From contig NZ_JAMGBG010000074.1 in assembly GCF_023516595.1 (NCBI RefSeq), positions 20,046 to 84,045 of the forward strand: DNA of 64,000 bases. The letters run 5' to 3'. The notes under the pieces were generated by a model, which made no database searches, had not been told where the DNA came from, and worked only from the letters and a program-made list of their open reading frames with translations. Positions 1 to 8,028 of the stretch are shown here, piece by piece. A program made the translations under genes and the position numbers. Within the stretch, counting starts at the first letter, position 1, and each line of letters begins with the position of its first letter. This DNA is from Streptomyces neyagawaensis. GTDB lineage: Bacteria > Actinomycetota > Actinomycetes > Streptomycetales > Streptomycetaceae.

Positions 1-1
1 G

Positions 2-844
2 ACCGCCGCCGATCTCAGCGCCATGCGGGACGAACTGGAGCGGGAACGGACCCTGCGCCGCCAAGCCGAGGAGGCCCTCGGACGGCTGGTCACCGCCGCC
101 GGCGACCACGCGCGGGAGATCGGTGAGATCGCGGCGGAGCGCGACGCCGCCCGGCAGCGGATCGTCGAACTGGAGGAGCAGATCAGGCAGCACGAGGCGA
201 TGCTGCGGCTGCACGACGACGATGCCCGCCACCTGGACGAGATGGCGGCGGCGACGGCCCGAGAGCTCGTCCGGTACGGCTCCCCCGAGCCGGTGGAGGT
301 TCCGGAGCACACCCCTGACCCGACCGTCCGCGTGAAGGAACTCGTCGCGCTGGTGGAGCGGCTGCGCGACGAGGACCGCGACGAGGAGGCGGACCAGGCA
401 CTGCGCCGGGTCTGCGAGGAGACACCCGACCTGGTGCCGGATCTCTGGCAGGCGTTCCGCACGGAGAACCGCCGGCTCGACGCAGAGCGGCTGCTCGTCC
501 TTACGTCGATGCGCTGCGACGGGATCACGCTCTGCAAGCTGTGGCGGACCCGGCGGTTCGGGTTCGAGGTCCACGACGTTCTGATGCGCGAGCGGTGGGT
601 CGACGACCTCGTCCCCGTCATCGCCTCGCACACCCCGTTCGACGAACTCAGTCGGTTCGTGAAGGCCTGCCGGGAACGGGACGAGTCCGACGCGCTGGGC
701 ATCCTGGCCCGCAGCTGCAGACCGCGGCCTTTCAGCGAGGTATCGGCACTTCGCGCGGCCGGGCTGCCGATCCGGTGGTCCTTGTACTGGCGCTTGCGGG
801 CCGTCGTCCACGGGCGGGAGACGGAGCATGAGCGCATACTCTGA
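2..844 (+). CDS. Coiled-coil / helical-repeat protein, 5' end cut by window
   Basis: The reading frame is open to the first base of the window, so the gene probably starts upstream; the first internal ATG is at 23. The visible N-terminal half (about residues 1-75) is a charged Glu/Arg/Ala-rich heptad-like coiled coil. The C-terminal half is a run of amphipathic helices with no catalytic motif that I recognise, reminiscent of the helical repeats in the 626-residue protein at 46521-48401. No signal peptide or membrane segment is visible. It ends 20 bp before the next gene on the same strand. Function unknown; similar architectures occur in Streptomyces HTH regulators whose HTH would lie upstream of the window. 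Confidence 0.75.
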   Translation, partial: TAADLSAMRDELERERTLRRQAEEALGRLVTAAGDHAREIGEIAAERDAARQRIVELEEQIRQHEAMLRLHDDDARHLDEMAAATARELVRYGSPEPVEVPEHTPDPTVRVKELVALVERLRDEDRDEEADQALRRVCEETPDLVPDLWQAFRTENRRLDAERLLVLTSMRCDGITLCKLWRTRRFGFEVHDVLMRERWVDDLVPVIASHTPFDELSRFVKACRERDESDALGILARSCRPRPFSEVSALRAAGLPIRWSLYWRLRAVVHGRETEHERIL

Positions 845-864
845 CCGGCGCCTATCTTGACCCC

Positions 865-1260
865 ATGCAGTCCTACACGATCGGTCAGGCCGCGCGGTTG
901 CTCGGGGTGAGCCCGGACACCGCGCGGCGGTGGGCGGACGCGGGCCGGGTCGCGACCCGGCGCGACGACAGCGGGCGTCGGCTCATCGACGGCCGGGACC
1001 TCGCGGCGTTCTCCGTGGAACTGGCCGCGGCCGACGCCGCCGAGGACGACGTCCCCTACACCTCGGCCCGCAACGCGTTCCCCGGCATCGTCACCGCCGT
1101 CAAGCTCGGTGACGTGGCCGCGCAGGTGGAGATCCAGGCCGGCCCCCACCGCCTGGTCTCCCTCCTGACCCGGGAGGCCGTGGAGGAGCTGGGCCTGGAG
1201 GTCGGCATGGAGGCCACCGCCCGCGTGAAGTCCACGAACGTCCACATCGACCGGACCTGA
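865..1260 (+). CDS. MerR-type HTH / TOBE (molbindin-like) protein
   Basis: 131 residues. The N-terminus (IGQAARLLGVSPDTARRW) is a MerR/excisionase-type winged HTH. The second half, from about residue 68 (ARNAFPGIVTAV) to the end, has the beta pattern of a TOBE/Mop domain (GPHRLVSLLTREAVEEL, ATARVKSTNVHI), the fold that binds molybdate or related oxyanions. Known for the family: HTH-TOBE proteins act as ModE-like molybdate-responsive regulators or as small molbindins. Inferred role: sensing or buffering molybdate. No modABC genes are adjacent, so the target is unknown. The ATG start is the first plausible one and follows the upstream stop by 20 bp. Confidence 0.8.
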   Translation: MQSYTIGQAARLLGVSPDTARRWADAGRVATRRDDSGRRLIDGRDLAAFSVELAAADAAEDDVPYTSARNAFPGIVTAVKLGDVAAQVEIQAGPHRLVSLLTREAVEELGLEVGMEATARVKSTNVHIDRT

Positions 1261-1269
1261 GCCGGGAGA

Positions 1270-2112
1270 TCAGGGCCGTTCGAAGAACTGGAGCAGACCG
1301 CCCGCACAGAAACAGAGCGCGCCGGCGAGGGTGCCTGCGTTGGCGATGTCGGCGTTGACCAGGCTGCCGGTGGCCGGGCGGGTGTAGGCGGCGACCGCCG
1401 AGACCATGAAGAGGAGGGATCCGAGCTGGTTCACGGCGACGATCCACCAGCCGAGGTCGCGCGGCAGCAGGCGTGGCCGGCCATGGCAGACCTCGACGAG
1501 GGCGAGATGGCCGGAGATCAGGAAGAGCAGGCAGCCGATCACGTCGGGCGTCCAGATCAGCCGGTTGATCTGCTGCGTGGTCAGCCCCTGGAGGAAGGAG
1601 TCGAGCAGGTTGACGCCGAACACCAGGGTGCCGCTGAACAGGACGAACGTGCTCAACCAGTCGGCCCGCCCCGGCTCGTAGCTCCACCATCGCCAGTGCC
1701 GGGTGACCAGGGCGCCTTCGCCCCCGGGCACGTGGCGGGGCGCGTTGACCACCTGGAGCAGGGACACATAGCCGCCCGTGGTGAAACAGAGCCCGCCGAC
1801 GAGGTAGATCGACGCGCAGGTGGTGGCGTCGCGGGAGCTGAACTGGGCGACGGCGGCACCCGCGGCGAACAGCGCCCCGCCGAGGACGAAGGCAGTGGCG
1901 GCGAGCGCGTTGAGCCTGCGCAGCCGGGCGACGGAGGTGCTGTCGGCGCTGGCCCGGTGGGCGGCGTCCGCTCCGGGCGATCGGACGGTAATGAGGCCGC
2001 GGCGGCGGGCGAGACGGGACTCCCAGACGGCGGTACCGCCGCCGGGCGGCTGCCAGGTGAGCCGCGTGACGAACGGTCCGGCGCCCTCGGCGTGCTGCTC
2101 GGGCCGTCTCAT
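1270..2112 (-). CDS. Integral membrane protein (YrhK-like)
   Basis: 280 residues. A basic N-terminal cytoplasmic stretch of about 65 residues is followed by hydrophobic segments near residues 70-90, 100-120, 155-175, 188-210 and 220-275, giving about six membrane passes. Aromatic and Gly-rich loops and paired helices resemble YrhK-domain membrane proteins, but no catalytic motif is visible. It is convergent with the HTH-TOBE gene, with stops 9 bp apart. The start is uncertain: the ATG at 2112 lacks a clear ribosome-binding site. Function unknown. Confidence 0.7.
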   Translation of the reverse strand: MRRPEQHAEGAGPFVTRLTWQPPGGGTAVWESRLARRRGLITVRSPGADAAHRASADSTSVARLRRLNALAATAFVLGGALFAAGAAVAQFSSRDATTCASIYLVGGLCFTTGGYVSLLQVVNAPRHVPGGEGALVTRHWRWWSYEPGRADWLSTFVLFSGTLVFGVNLLDSFLQGLTTQQINRLIWTPDVIGCLLFLISGHLALVEVCHGRPRLLPRDLGWWIVAVNQLGSLLFMVSAVAAYTRPATGSLVNADIANAGTLAGALCFCAGGLLQFFERP

Positions 2113-2385
2113 ACGGGCGGGGCGGCGGCGAGGCCGCCCTGTTCCACGGGTCCGTCCAGGGAGCGTCTCCGCGTCACTCCCTGCCAGGGGCTGCCCCCCG
2201 CTTCTCTCATGGCGTCTCCCCGAGTCACCGCGGATGGGGCGCCGTCGGCCACGGGCCCCTGAACCGTCATCGACTCTGCCAGAGCCGGGGGGAGGCGGCC
2301 CGCCGTCGGAGCGCCCGCTGGTCCGATCAGCGGATGGCCGGGCGTCGAGGCTGAAGCCGCCGCCGGGGCGATCCGCCCGGTGGGG

Positions 2386-2877
2386 CTACGCGCGGGCCGC
2401 CAGGTCGAACCAGACCGCCTTGCCGTCGGGGTGGACCAGGCCGCCGCCGTAGGGGAGGGCGGCGGCCGTGCCCCATTGGCCCTCGGTGAGGGCGTCCACG
2501 AGGTAGAGGCCGCGGCCGCCCTCCTCCCAGCCCTCGGAGGTCAGGTCCCGCATGACCGGGGGGCTCTCGTCACCGTCGTAGACGATCACCCGGACCCGCC
2601 AGGTCTCCACCGCCAGCCACAGAACCGATCCTCCGCCTTTGGCGTGCACACACGCGTTCGTGACCAGTTCGGAGGTGCACAGGGTGGCCGCGTCGACGAG
2701 GTCGTCCAGGCCGAGGGCGCGCAGCACCGTGGCGACGAAGTCGCGGGCGATGAGGGGCGAGGTTTCCAGGGGCGGACAGAACAGGGTGTACGTCGTCGCC
2801 GTGGGTGAGACCCAGGGGGTGGGGGACGGGGTGCGGGGAGAGGGGACGGCGGGGAGGTTCGGGGCGGTATCGGGCAT
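2386..2877 (-). CDS. Anti-sigma-type ATP-binding protein (HATPase_c_2)
   Basis: 163 residues from the ATG at 2877; a longer frame exists upstream, but its extension reads as non-coding. The GHKL ATPase fold is recognisable: N-box SELVTNACVHA, a modified G1 region (VYDGDESPP) and G2 GRGLYLVDALTEGQWG. Such small RsbW/SpoIIAB-like proteins bind ATP and act as serine kinases or anti-sigma switches toward anti-anti-sigma partners; Streptomyces have many orphan copies. No STAS-domain partner or sigma factor is adjacent, so the target cannot be named. The first 20 residues are Pro/Ser/Thr-rich and probably flexible. A second, unrelated copy lies at 53639-54100. Confidence 0.85.
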   Translation of the reverse strand: MPDTAPNLPAVPSPRTPSPTPWVSPTATTYTLFCPPLETSPLIARDFVATVLRALGLDDLVDAATLCTSELVTNACVHAKGGGSVLWLAVETWRVRVIVYDGDESPPVMRDLTSEGWEEGGRGLYLVDALTEGQWGTAAALPYGGGLVHPDGKAVWFDLAARA

Positions 2878-3289
2878 GGCTGACCAACTCCATTGCGACG
2901 AGAAGGGATGGGGTGGGTCCCTACCGCGTCTGGCTCCTCCTCGGGTGTCGACGGCCCGGGGCGCTTTCAACTGGCGGTACTCAGGGGTTAATTGCCGAAC
3001 GGTTGCGCTTTGTACATCAGTTGAGCACTCTCCGTGAGCGCAGGAATGACCGTAGTCGGCATATTTGCACCGCCGCAATGGGGTCGCGGGAAGTACTACG
3101 AAAGCGCGTCGCCGGGGCGTGCCGAGCCAGGGCCCCGGGAGGTGAGCGGAGCGCCTGCTCACCGGGGAGGGGGACGGGCACAGGCTCGGACATGCCCCGT
3201 GTGAGGATGGACGGCGGGCGCTCGCCGGGTATACGGGGGCGGGGGGCCCGTACGGGGAGCAGCGGGGCACACGGGGAACGGGGACGGGC
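2878..3289. other. Intergenic region with a 7-bp inverted repeat
   Basis: 412 bp between divergent genes, presumably holding both promoters. The only structure I can point to is an inverted repeat (GGTGAGC at 3141-3147, GCTCACC at 3157-3163, 9-nt spacer). It could be an operator or a weak hairpin. The rest is locally less GC-rich around 2990-3070 (ACTCAGGGGTTAATTGCCG), which fits a promoter region, but I cannot assign -35/-10 boxes. Confidence 0.4.
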
Positions 3290-4057
3290 ATGACCAGTCG
3301 GTTGCTCATGGCGTACGGCGCGCGGGAGAGGCGGGCCGGGGCGGCGGTTCCGGGCGCGAACGACGTCCGCGGATCCACCCGGGCCACGCCCATCCTGGAC
3401 CACGACGACCCGCTGGTGCAGGCGATCGCGGGCCGGGTGGTGAGCGAGGCGACCCCGCTGGAGGCGCTGCGCGCCGCGCACCGGATCATCGCGCGGGACG
3501 TGCGGCCCGTGTACTCGGTCGAGGACCGGCGACGGGTGTCCCGGACCCTGCGGCTGGGGCGCGGCTCGTGCAGTCAGCGGATGGCGGCGCTGGAGGCGGT
3601 CGCTCGTGCGGTCCGGGTGCGGACGCGGGTCCGCGGGCTGCTCGTCGACGGCGCGTTCTGGTATCCGCGCTTCCCGCGGCTGAAGCCGTTCGTGCCGGCG
3701 CAGGTTCTGCTGGCCTGGCCGGAGTTCCGGATCGACGGCGCGTGGCTGCCGGTCGGCGAACTGTTCACAGGACCCGCCGCGGGCCGCCACTACGCCAACG
3801 CCGGCGGGGAGACCCTCTTCGACGCGGTGGCCCGCACCGGCATCGACTGGGACGGTGGTTCCCCGGCCGAGGTGAGCGCCTGTGCCGCCGACGGGGGCTC
3901 CTGCGACCTGTCCGCCCAACTCGTCGCGGACCTGGGCCACTTCGACGACCGCGACACCCTCTTCGACCGCCACGGCCAGACCCTCTGCCGGACGGCCCGC
4001 ACCCTGACCGAGCCCGTCCTCGGCCGCTGGACCCCGGCCACCCGCACCCCGGCCTGA
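3290..4057 (+). CDS. Transglutaminase-like domain protein, degenerate active site
   Basis: 255 residues. The core LRLGRGSCSQRMAALEAVAR matches the cysteine-bearing motif of transglutaminase-like (papain-fold) proteins, followed by VRTRVRGLLVDGAFWYPRFPRL and LLAWPEFRIDGAWLPVGELF, which align with the usual H-x-W-x-E-x...D region. The catalytic His appears replaced (LLAWPEF where HAWVEV-type sequence is typical), so a non-catalytic or altered role is possible. No signal peptide: likely cytoplasmic. The ATG follows a G-rich ribosome-binding site (GGGGACGGGC). It is transcribed away from the ATPase gene at 2386-2877. Confidence 0.65.
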   Translation: MTSRLLMAYGARERRAGAAVPGANDVRGSTRATPILDHDDPLVQAIAGRVVSEATPLEALRAAHRIIARDVRPVYSVEDRRRVSRTLRLGRGSCSQRMAALEAVARAVRVRTRVRGLLVDGAFWYPRFPRLKPFVPAQVLLAWPEFRIDGAWLPVGELFTGPAAGRHYANAGGETLFDAVARTGIDWDGGSPAEVSACAADGGSCDLSAQLVADLGHFDDRDTLFDRHGQTLCRTARTLTEPVLGRWTPATRTPA

Positions 4058-4130
4058 CGCCCCGCCCCGCCCCGACAGTCGCGCTCACTGCCCATCCACC
4101 GCCCCACCCATCCACCGCCCGGCCGGTCCG

Positions 4131-5621
4131 TCAGGCGTCGGCTCCCCGCACCGTGAAGCCGATCACGAGCCCCCCGCCCGCCCGCCGGAAGGCGAACGGG
4201 GTGCCGCCATGGGCGGCTGCCACCGCGCGGACGATGGACAGGCCGAGGCCGGAGCCGGGGAGGCTGCGGGCGTCGGCGGCACGGTAGAAGCGGTCAAAGA
4301 TGCGTTCGAGGTCGCAGTCGGCGACGCCGGGCCCCCGGTCCAGGACCTCCACCCGGACCACGTCGGGCCCGTCGCCCTGGCCCACGTCGTCGAGGTCGAC
4401 GAGGTCACCGCCGCCCCGTGCCGGCCCCCGAGCGACCACCACCTCGATCGCCCCGGTCCCGGCGCGGTCGAACTTCGCCGCGTTCTCCACCAGGTTGGAC
4501 ACGGCCCGCTGCAACGCCCCCGCCCGCCCCTCGACGGTCGTGTCGCCCTCCACCCGTACGGCGACCTCCCGGCCGGTCCGCCGCCGCGTGGTCGCCGCGA
4601 CGTCCTCGGCGATGTCGGCGAGGAGAACCCGCTGCACGGGCTCGGTGCTCGACTGCCCGGCGGCGAGGTCCACCAGCTCGTTGACGAGGTCGGTCAGTTC
4701 GCGGGCCTCCTGGGCGAGGTCGTCGACCAGTTCCTCCCGCACCCGGGCGGGCAGTTCGTCGATGCGCCGCAGCAGCGAGATGTTCGTCCGCAGGGAGGTC
4801 AGCGGGGTCCGCAGCTCGTGCCCCGCGTCCTGCACCAGCCGCCGCTGGTCCTCCTCCGACTGGGCCAGCCGCACCAGCATCCGGTCGAAGGACCGCCCGA
4901 GGCGCCCCACCTCGTCACGACCCGCCACCGGCACCTGGATCCCCAGGTGCCCCGTCCTGGCCACGTCCTCCGCCGCCCCGGCCAGCTGCACCAGCCGCCG
5001 GGTCTGCCGCCGCGCCAGCCACCAGCCGAACAGCCCCGCCGAGACGACGACACCCGACACGAACAGCAGGGTCCGCTGCTGCAACTCCCGCAGCAGGTCC
5101 TCCGTGTCACTGAACTCCTGGGCCACCTGCACGGCCCCACGCCCGCCACCGAGCGCGACGGTCGCCACCCGGTACCGGCCGCCGCCCACCTCGACCTCGC
5201 CGTGCTCGACCATCGTCCCGGCGAACCTCGCGCCCGCGGTCCGGCGGTCGGCCGGTCGGACGGGCAGACCGGGGTCGCCCTTGTCGAGTACCTGCCCCTC
5301 GGGGCCGAGCACCTGGACGTCCGTACGGCCGGAGCGGATCAGGTCGTCGCGGGGGCCGCCGCTGTCCGAGGGCGCGAAGTCCTCGGGCCCCAGCCGCTCC
5401 TGCTCCACCAGCTCCCGCAGATCGCGGACCACCTCGGCGAACACCGTCTGCTGGTCCACCCGCACCAGCCGCGCCGCCGCGCTGTAGCTGAGGATCCCGA
5501 CGAGCACGGTGACGACACACGCCACCGCCACGAACGACATGGTGAACGTCGCCCGCAGCGACGGCACCGGACGCAGCCGGGCCGGCACCCGCGACAGCAG
5601 CCGGACGAGACGCGGTGGCAC
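4131..5621 (-). CDS. Sensor histidine kinase, MprB-like
   Basis: 496 residues from a GTG at 5621, with GAGG upstream and 11 bp after the response-regulator stop; the longer frame overlaps that gene out of frame and was rejected. Order of parts: membrane helix near residues 20-45 (MSFVAVACVVTVLVGILSYS), extracellular sensor about 46-155, second helix LLFVSGVVVSAGLFGWWLA, HAMP, H-box (QDAGHELRTPLTSLRTN, phospho-accepting His), N-box (VSNLVENAAKF), G1 (VLDRGPGV), F-box (FDRFYRA) and G2 (GSGLGLSIVRA). It autophosphorylates on His and passes phosphate to the upstream OmpR-type regulator. The layout is that of MprB/CutS-type envelope-stress kinases; the signal is unknown. Confidence 0.92.
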   Translation of the reverse strand: MPPRLVRLLSRVPARLRPVPSLRATFTMSFVAVACVVTVLVGILSYSAAARLVRVDQQTVFAEVVRDLRELVEQERLGPEDFAPSDSGGPRDDLIRSGRTDVQVLGPEGQVLDKGDPGLPVRPADRRTAGARFAGTMVEHGEVEVGGGRYRVATVALGGGRGAVQVAQEFSDTEDLLRELQQRTLLFVSGVVVSAGLFGWWLARRQTRRLVQLAGAAEDVARTGHLGIQVPVAGRDEVGRLGRSFDRMLVRLAQSEEDQRRLVQDAGHELRTPLTSLRTNISLLRRIDELPARVREELVDDLAQEARELTDLVNELVDLAAGQSSTEPVQRVLLADIAEDVAATTRRRTGREVAVRVEGDTTVEGRAGALQRAVSNLVENAAKFDRAGTGAIEVVVARGPARGGGDLVDLDDVGQGDGPDVVRVEVLDRGPGVADCDLERIFDRFYRAADARSLPGSGLGLSIVRAVAAAHGGTPFAFRRAGGGLVIGFTVRGADA

Positions 5622-5632
5622 CGCCCGCCGCC

Positions 5633-6391
5633 TCAGTCTTCCCGCAGCGCGTACCCCACACCCCGCACGGTGTGGATCAGCGCGGGTGCCCCGGGCTCGT
5701 CGAGCTTGCGCCGCAGATAGCCGACGTAGACGGCGAGGTTCTTGGAGCCGGGCCCGAAGTCGTAGCCCCAGATACGGTCGTAGATGGTGGCGTGGTCGAG
5801 GACGATCCCCGCGTTGCGCACGAGCAGTTCGAGCAGGTCGAACTCGGTCCGCGTCAGCTCCAGCTCCCGCGACCCCCGCCACGCCCGCCGCGCCTGCACG
5901 TCCATCCGCACCCCGGCCGCCGACACCAGCCCGGACTCCTGTGCGGGACCCGCCGCACCCGCGGCACCCGGCGCGACCGGACCCGATGCCTCCGGGGACG
6001 GCTTCCCGGTGAGGTCACCGGCGTTGCCGGTCCGGCGCAGCAGCGCGCGCAGCCGGGCGAAGACCTCCTCCACGTCGAACGGCTTGACGACGTAGTCGTC
6101 CGCGCCGGCGTCGAGCCCGGCGATCCGGTCGGCGGTCTCCACCAGCGCGGTGAGCATCAGGATCGGCGTCCGGTCGCCCTCGGCGCGCAGCACCCGGCAG
6201 ACCTGGAGGCCGTCTATGCCGGGCATCATCACATCGAGGACGAGCACGTCGGGCTGCCTGCGGTGCGCCTGCGCCAGCGCCTCGACGCCATCGGCGACCG
6301 CCGTCACCTCGTAGCCCTCCAGCGTCAGCGCCCGCTCCAGGGCATGGCGGATGGCTCGGTCGTCCTCGGCGAGCAGCACGTTCTGGGGCAC
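5633..6391 (-). CDS. OmpR-family response regulator, MprA-like
   Basis: 252 residues. The receiver domain (residues 1-118) has the acidic pair AEDD, the phospho-accepting Asp in VLVLDVMMPG, the conserved Thr in MLTALV and Lys in VVKPFD. A Pro/Ala/Gly-rich linker of about 40 residues, longer than usual, precedes the C-terminal winged helix (LELTRTEFDLLELLVRN ... YDRIWGYDFGPGSKNLAVYVGYLRRK). It is first in a two-gene operon with the kinase downstream. The AVYVGYLRRKLD motif and layout match MprA/TcrA-type regulators of actinobacteria. No target is evident in the neighbourhood. Confidence 0.93.
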   Translation of the reverse strand: MPQNVLLAEDDRAIRHALERALTLEGYEVTAVADGVEALAQAHRRQPDVLVLDVMMPGIDGLQVCRVLRAEGDRTPILMLTALVETADRIAGLDAGADDYVVKPFDVEEVFARLRALLRRTGNAGDLTGKPSPEASGPVAPGAAGAAGPAQESGLVSAAGVRMDVQARRAWRGSRELELTRTEFDLLELLVRNAGIVLDHATIYDRIWGYDFGPGSKNLAVYVGYLRRKLDEPGAPALIHTVRGVGYALRED

Positions 6392-6623
6392 CCCACCAGT
6401 CTGCCAAGGTCACGGCCGCGCACCACCTCGCCGAGTGCGCCCGAACGCCCCTTCTTACCGGCCTCTCACCACGACCGCGCGGTCGGCTTACCCCGCCGCA
6501 GGACGGTGTTCGTGTGACACCGGCCCGCAAGGGAACCCGGGTGGAAGGGGTGGATGCAGTAAAAAGGGTCGGAACCCTCCCCAATTCTCCGATACATCGT
6601 CAATACCGTCGGGAAGGTAGTGC

Positions 6624-7937
6624 ATGAGCCGTCGGATGAAGATCGTGTTCCTGCTGCACAACGCATACGCCATCGGCGGCACCGTCCGAACGACCCTCAA
6701 CCTGGCGTCGGCCCTCGCGGACCACCACGACGTGGAGATCGCGTCGATGTCCCGCCACCGCGACGAACCCCGTTTCACGGTCGACCCCCGGATCACCCTC
6801 GTGCCCCTGGTCGACATCCGCGCGAACAGCGCCGACCTGCGCGATCCGGCCCAGATGCAGCCCGCCGTCGACTTCCCGACCGCCGACAAGCGCCACCGCC
6901 AGTACAGCCGCCTCACCGACCGGCGCGTCCGCGGCTATCTGGCCGGCTGCGACGCCGACGTCGTCATCGGCACCCGCCCCGGCCTCAACGTCTACGTCTC
7001 CCTCTTCGCGCCCCGCCGCGCCCTGCGCATCGGCCAGGAACACCTGCGCCACGACGCCCACTCCCAGCAACTGCGCGCGGTCCTCGCCCGCCACTACCGC
7101 ACCCTCGACGCCGTCGTCACGACGACGGCCGCCGACGCCGAGGTGTACCGCGCGCGAATGAGGCTGCCGGGCGTACGGGTGATGTCCGTGCCCAACATCG
7201 TCCCCGCCACCGGCGTCACTCCCTCGGACGGCACCGCCCCCGTCATCGCCGCCGCGGGACGCCTCGCCCGCGGCAAGCGCTTCGACCTCCTGCTGGAGGC
7301 GTTCGCCAAGGTCGCCGCGAAGGAACCGGAGTGGGAGCTGCGCATCTACGGCGGCGGCAAACAGAAGGACGCCCTCCAGACCCTGATCAAGGACCTCGAC
7401 CTCACCGGCCGCGCGCATCTGATGGGCCCGCACACCCCCATCGAGGACGAGTTCGCCCGTGCGTCGCTCGTCGTCAGCGCCTCCGACGCCGAGTCGTTCG
7501 GGATGACCCTCGTCGAGGCCATGCGCTGCGGGGTCCCCGTGGTCAGCACCGACTGCCCGCTCGGGCCCGCCGAGATCATCACCGACGGTGTCGACGGCCG
7601 CCTCGTCCCCGTCGACGACCCGCACGCCCTCGCCGACGCCATCCTGGACCTCGTCACCGACGACGCCCTGCGCCGTGCCATGGGCCGGACGGCCCTGAAG
7701 TCGGCCCACCGCTACGACCCGGCCCCGATCGTGACGCGGTACGAGGAACTGTTCGAGGAACTCCGCGCGACCCGGCTCCGGCGCGCCGGGGAGAGCTGGA
7801 CGGCGAGGGCGCGCGTCTGGCTGCACCGCAGGGCACGTTCCTGGACGGGCCCGGCTCGTGCTTTCACGGGTGCGGGACTGTCCCAGGTGCGGCTCCGCCG
7901 CCCGGGCGCGAGCAACCAGCAACGACACGCGGCCTGA
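6624..7937 (+). CDS. Family 4 (GT-B) glycosyltransferase
   Basis: 437 residues. The N-terminus (KIVFLLHNAYAIGGTVRTTLNLASALA) is the Gly-rich acceptor-side Rossmann loop of GT4 enzymes. The donor half contains AAGRLARGKRFDLLLEAF and the E-x7-E motif region (SASDAESFGMTLVEAMRCGVPVVSTDCPLGPAEII). GT4 enzymes transfer a sugar from a nucleotide donor with retention; acceptor and sugar cannot be read from sequence. A basic C-terminal tail of about 50 residues has no GT counterpart. The ATG is preceded by GGAAGG, 7 nt upstream. It stands alone, convergent with the fucosidase gene, and is probably cytoplasmic or membrane-associated. Confidence 0.88.
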   Translation: MSRRMKIVFLLHNAYAIGGTVRTTLNLASALADHHDVEIASMSRHRDEPRFTVDPRITLVPLVDIRANSADLRDPAQMQPAVDFPTADKRHRQYSRLTDRRVRGYLAGCDADVVIGTRPGLNVYVSLFAPRRALRIGQEHLRHDAHSQQLRAVLARHYRTLDAVVTTTAADAEVYRARMRLPGVRVMSVPNIVPATGVTPSDGTAPVIAAAGRLARGKRFDLLLEAFAKVAAKEPEWELRIYGGGKQKDALQTLIKDLDLTGRAHLMGPHTPIEDEFARASLVVSASDAESFGMTLVEAMRCGVPVVSTDCPLGPAEIITDGVDGRLVPVDDPHALADAILDLVTDDALRRAMGRTALKSAHRYDPAPIVTRYEELFEELRATRLRRAGESWTARARVWLHRRARSWTGPARAFTGAGLSQVRLRRPGASNQQRHAA

Positions 7938-7985
7938 ACCGAGCCGACGCCGGGGCCGTCGCTCGGCATCGGTCGGGGCCGGGCC

Positions 7986-8011
7986 GCGGCGGCGAGTCGG
8001 ATCGCCGCCGC
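7986..8011. terminator. Hairpin between convergent genes
   Basis: Perfect 10-bp stem (GCGGCGGCGA 7986-7995, TCGCCGCCGC 8002-8011) with a 6-nt loop, in the 91-bp gap between the stops of the glycosyltransferase (+) and the fucosidase (-). Its position suits a bidirectional terminator; no U-tract, as is common in Streptomyces. Confidence 0.6.
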
Positions 8012-8028
8012 TCACCTGCCCAGGCCCG

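Noticed and set aside
2878..3489. N-terminal extension of the ATPase gene to 3489
   Set aside because: The upstream part is composition-biased and covers the promoter and start of the divergent transglutaminase-like gene; ATG 2877 gives the normal family length.
4091..4120. Direct repeat CCCATCCACCGCCC twice at 16-bp spacing before the kinase stop
   Set aside because: Short C-rich simple sequence between convergent genes; no hairpin or regulatory logic visible.
5622..5882. N-terminal extension of the histidine kinase into the response-regulator gene
   Set aside because: The extension is an Arg/Ala-rich shadow of the regulator's DNA-binding domain; GTG 5621 follows the regulator stop with a ribosome-binding site.
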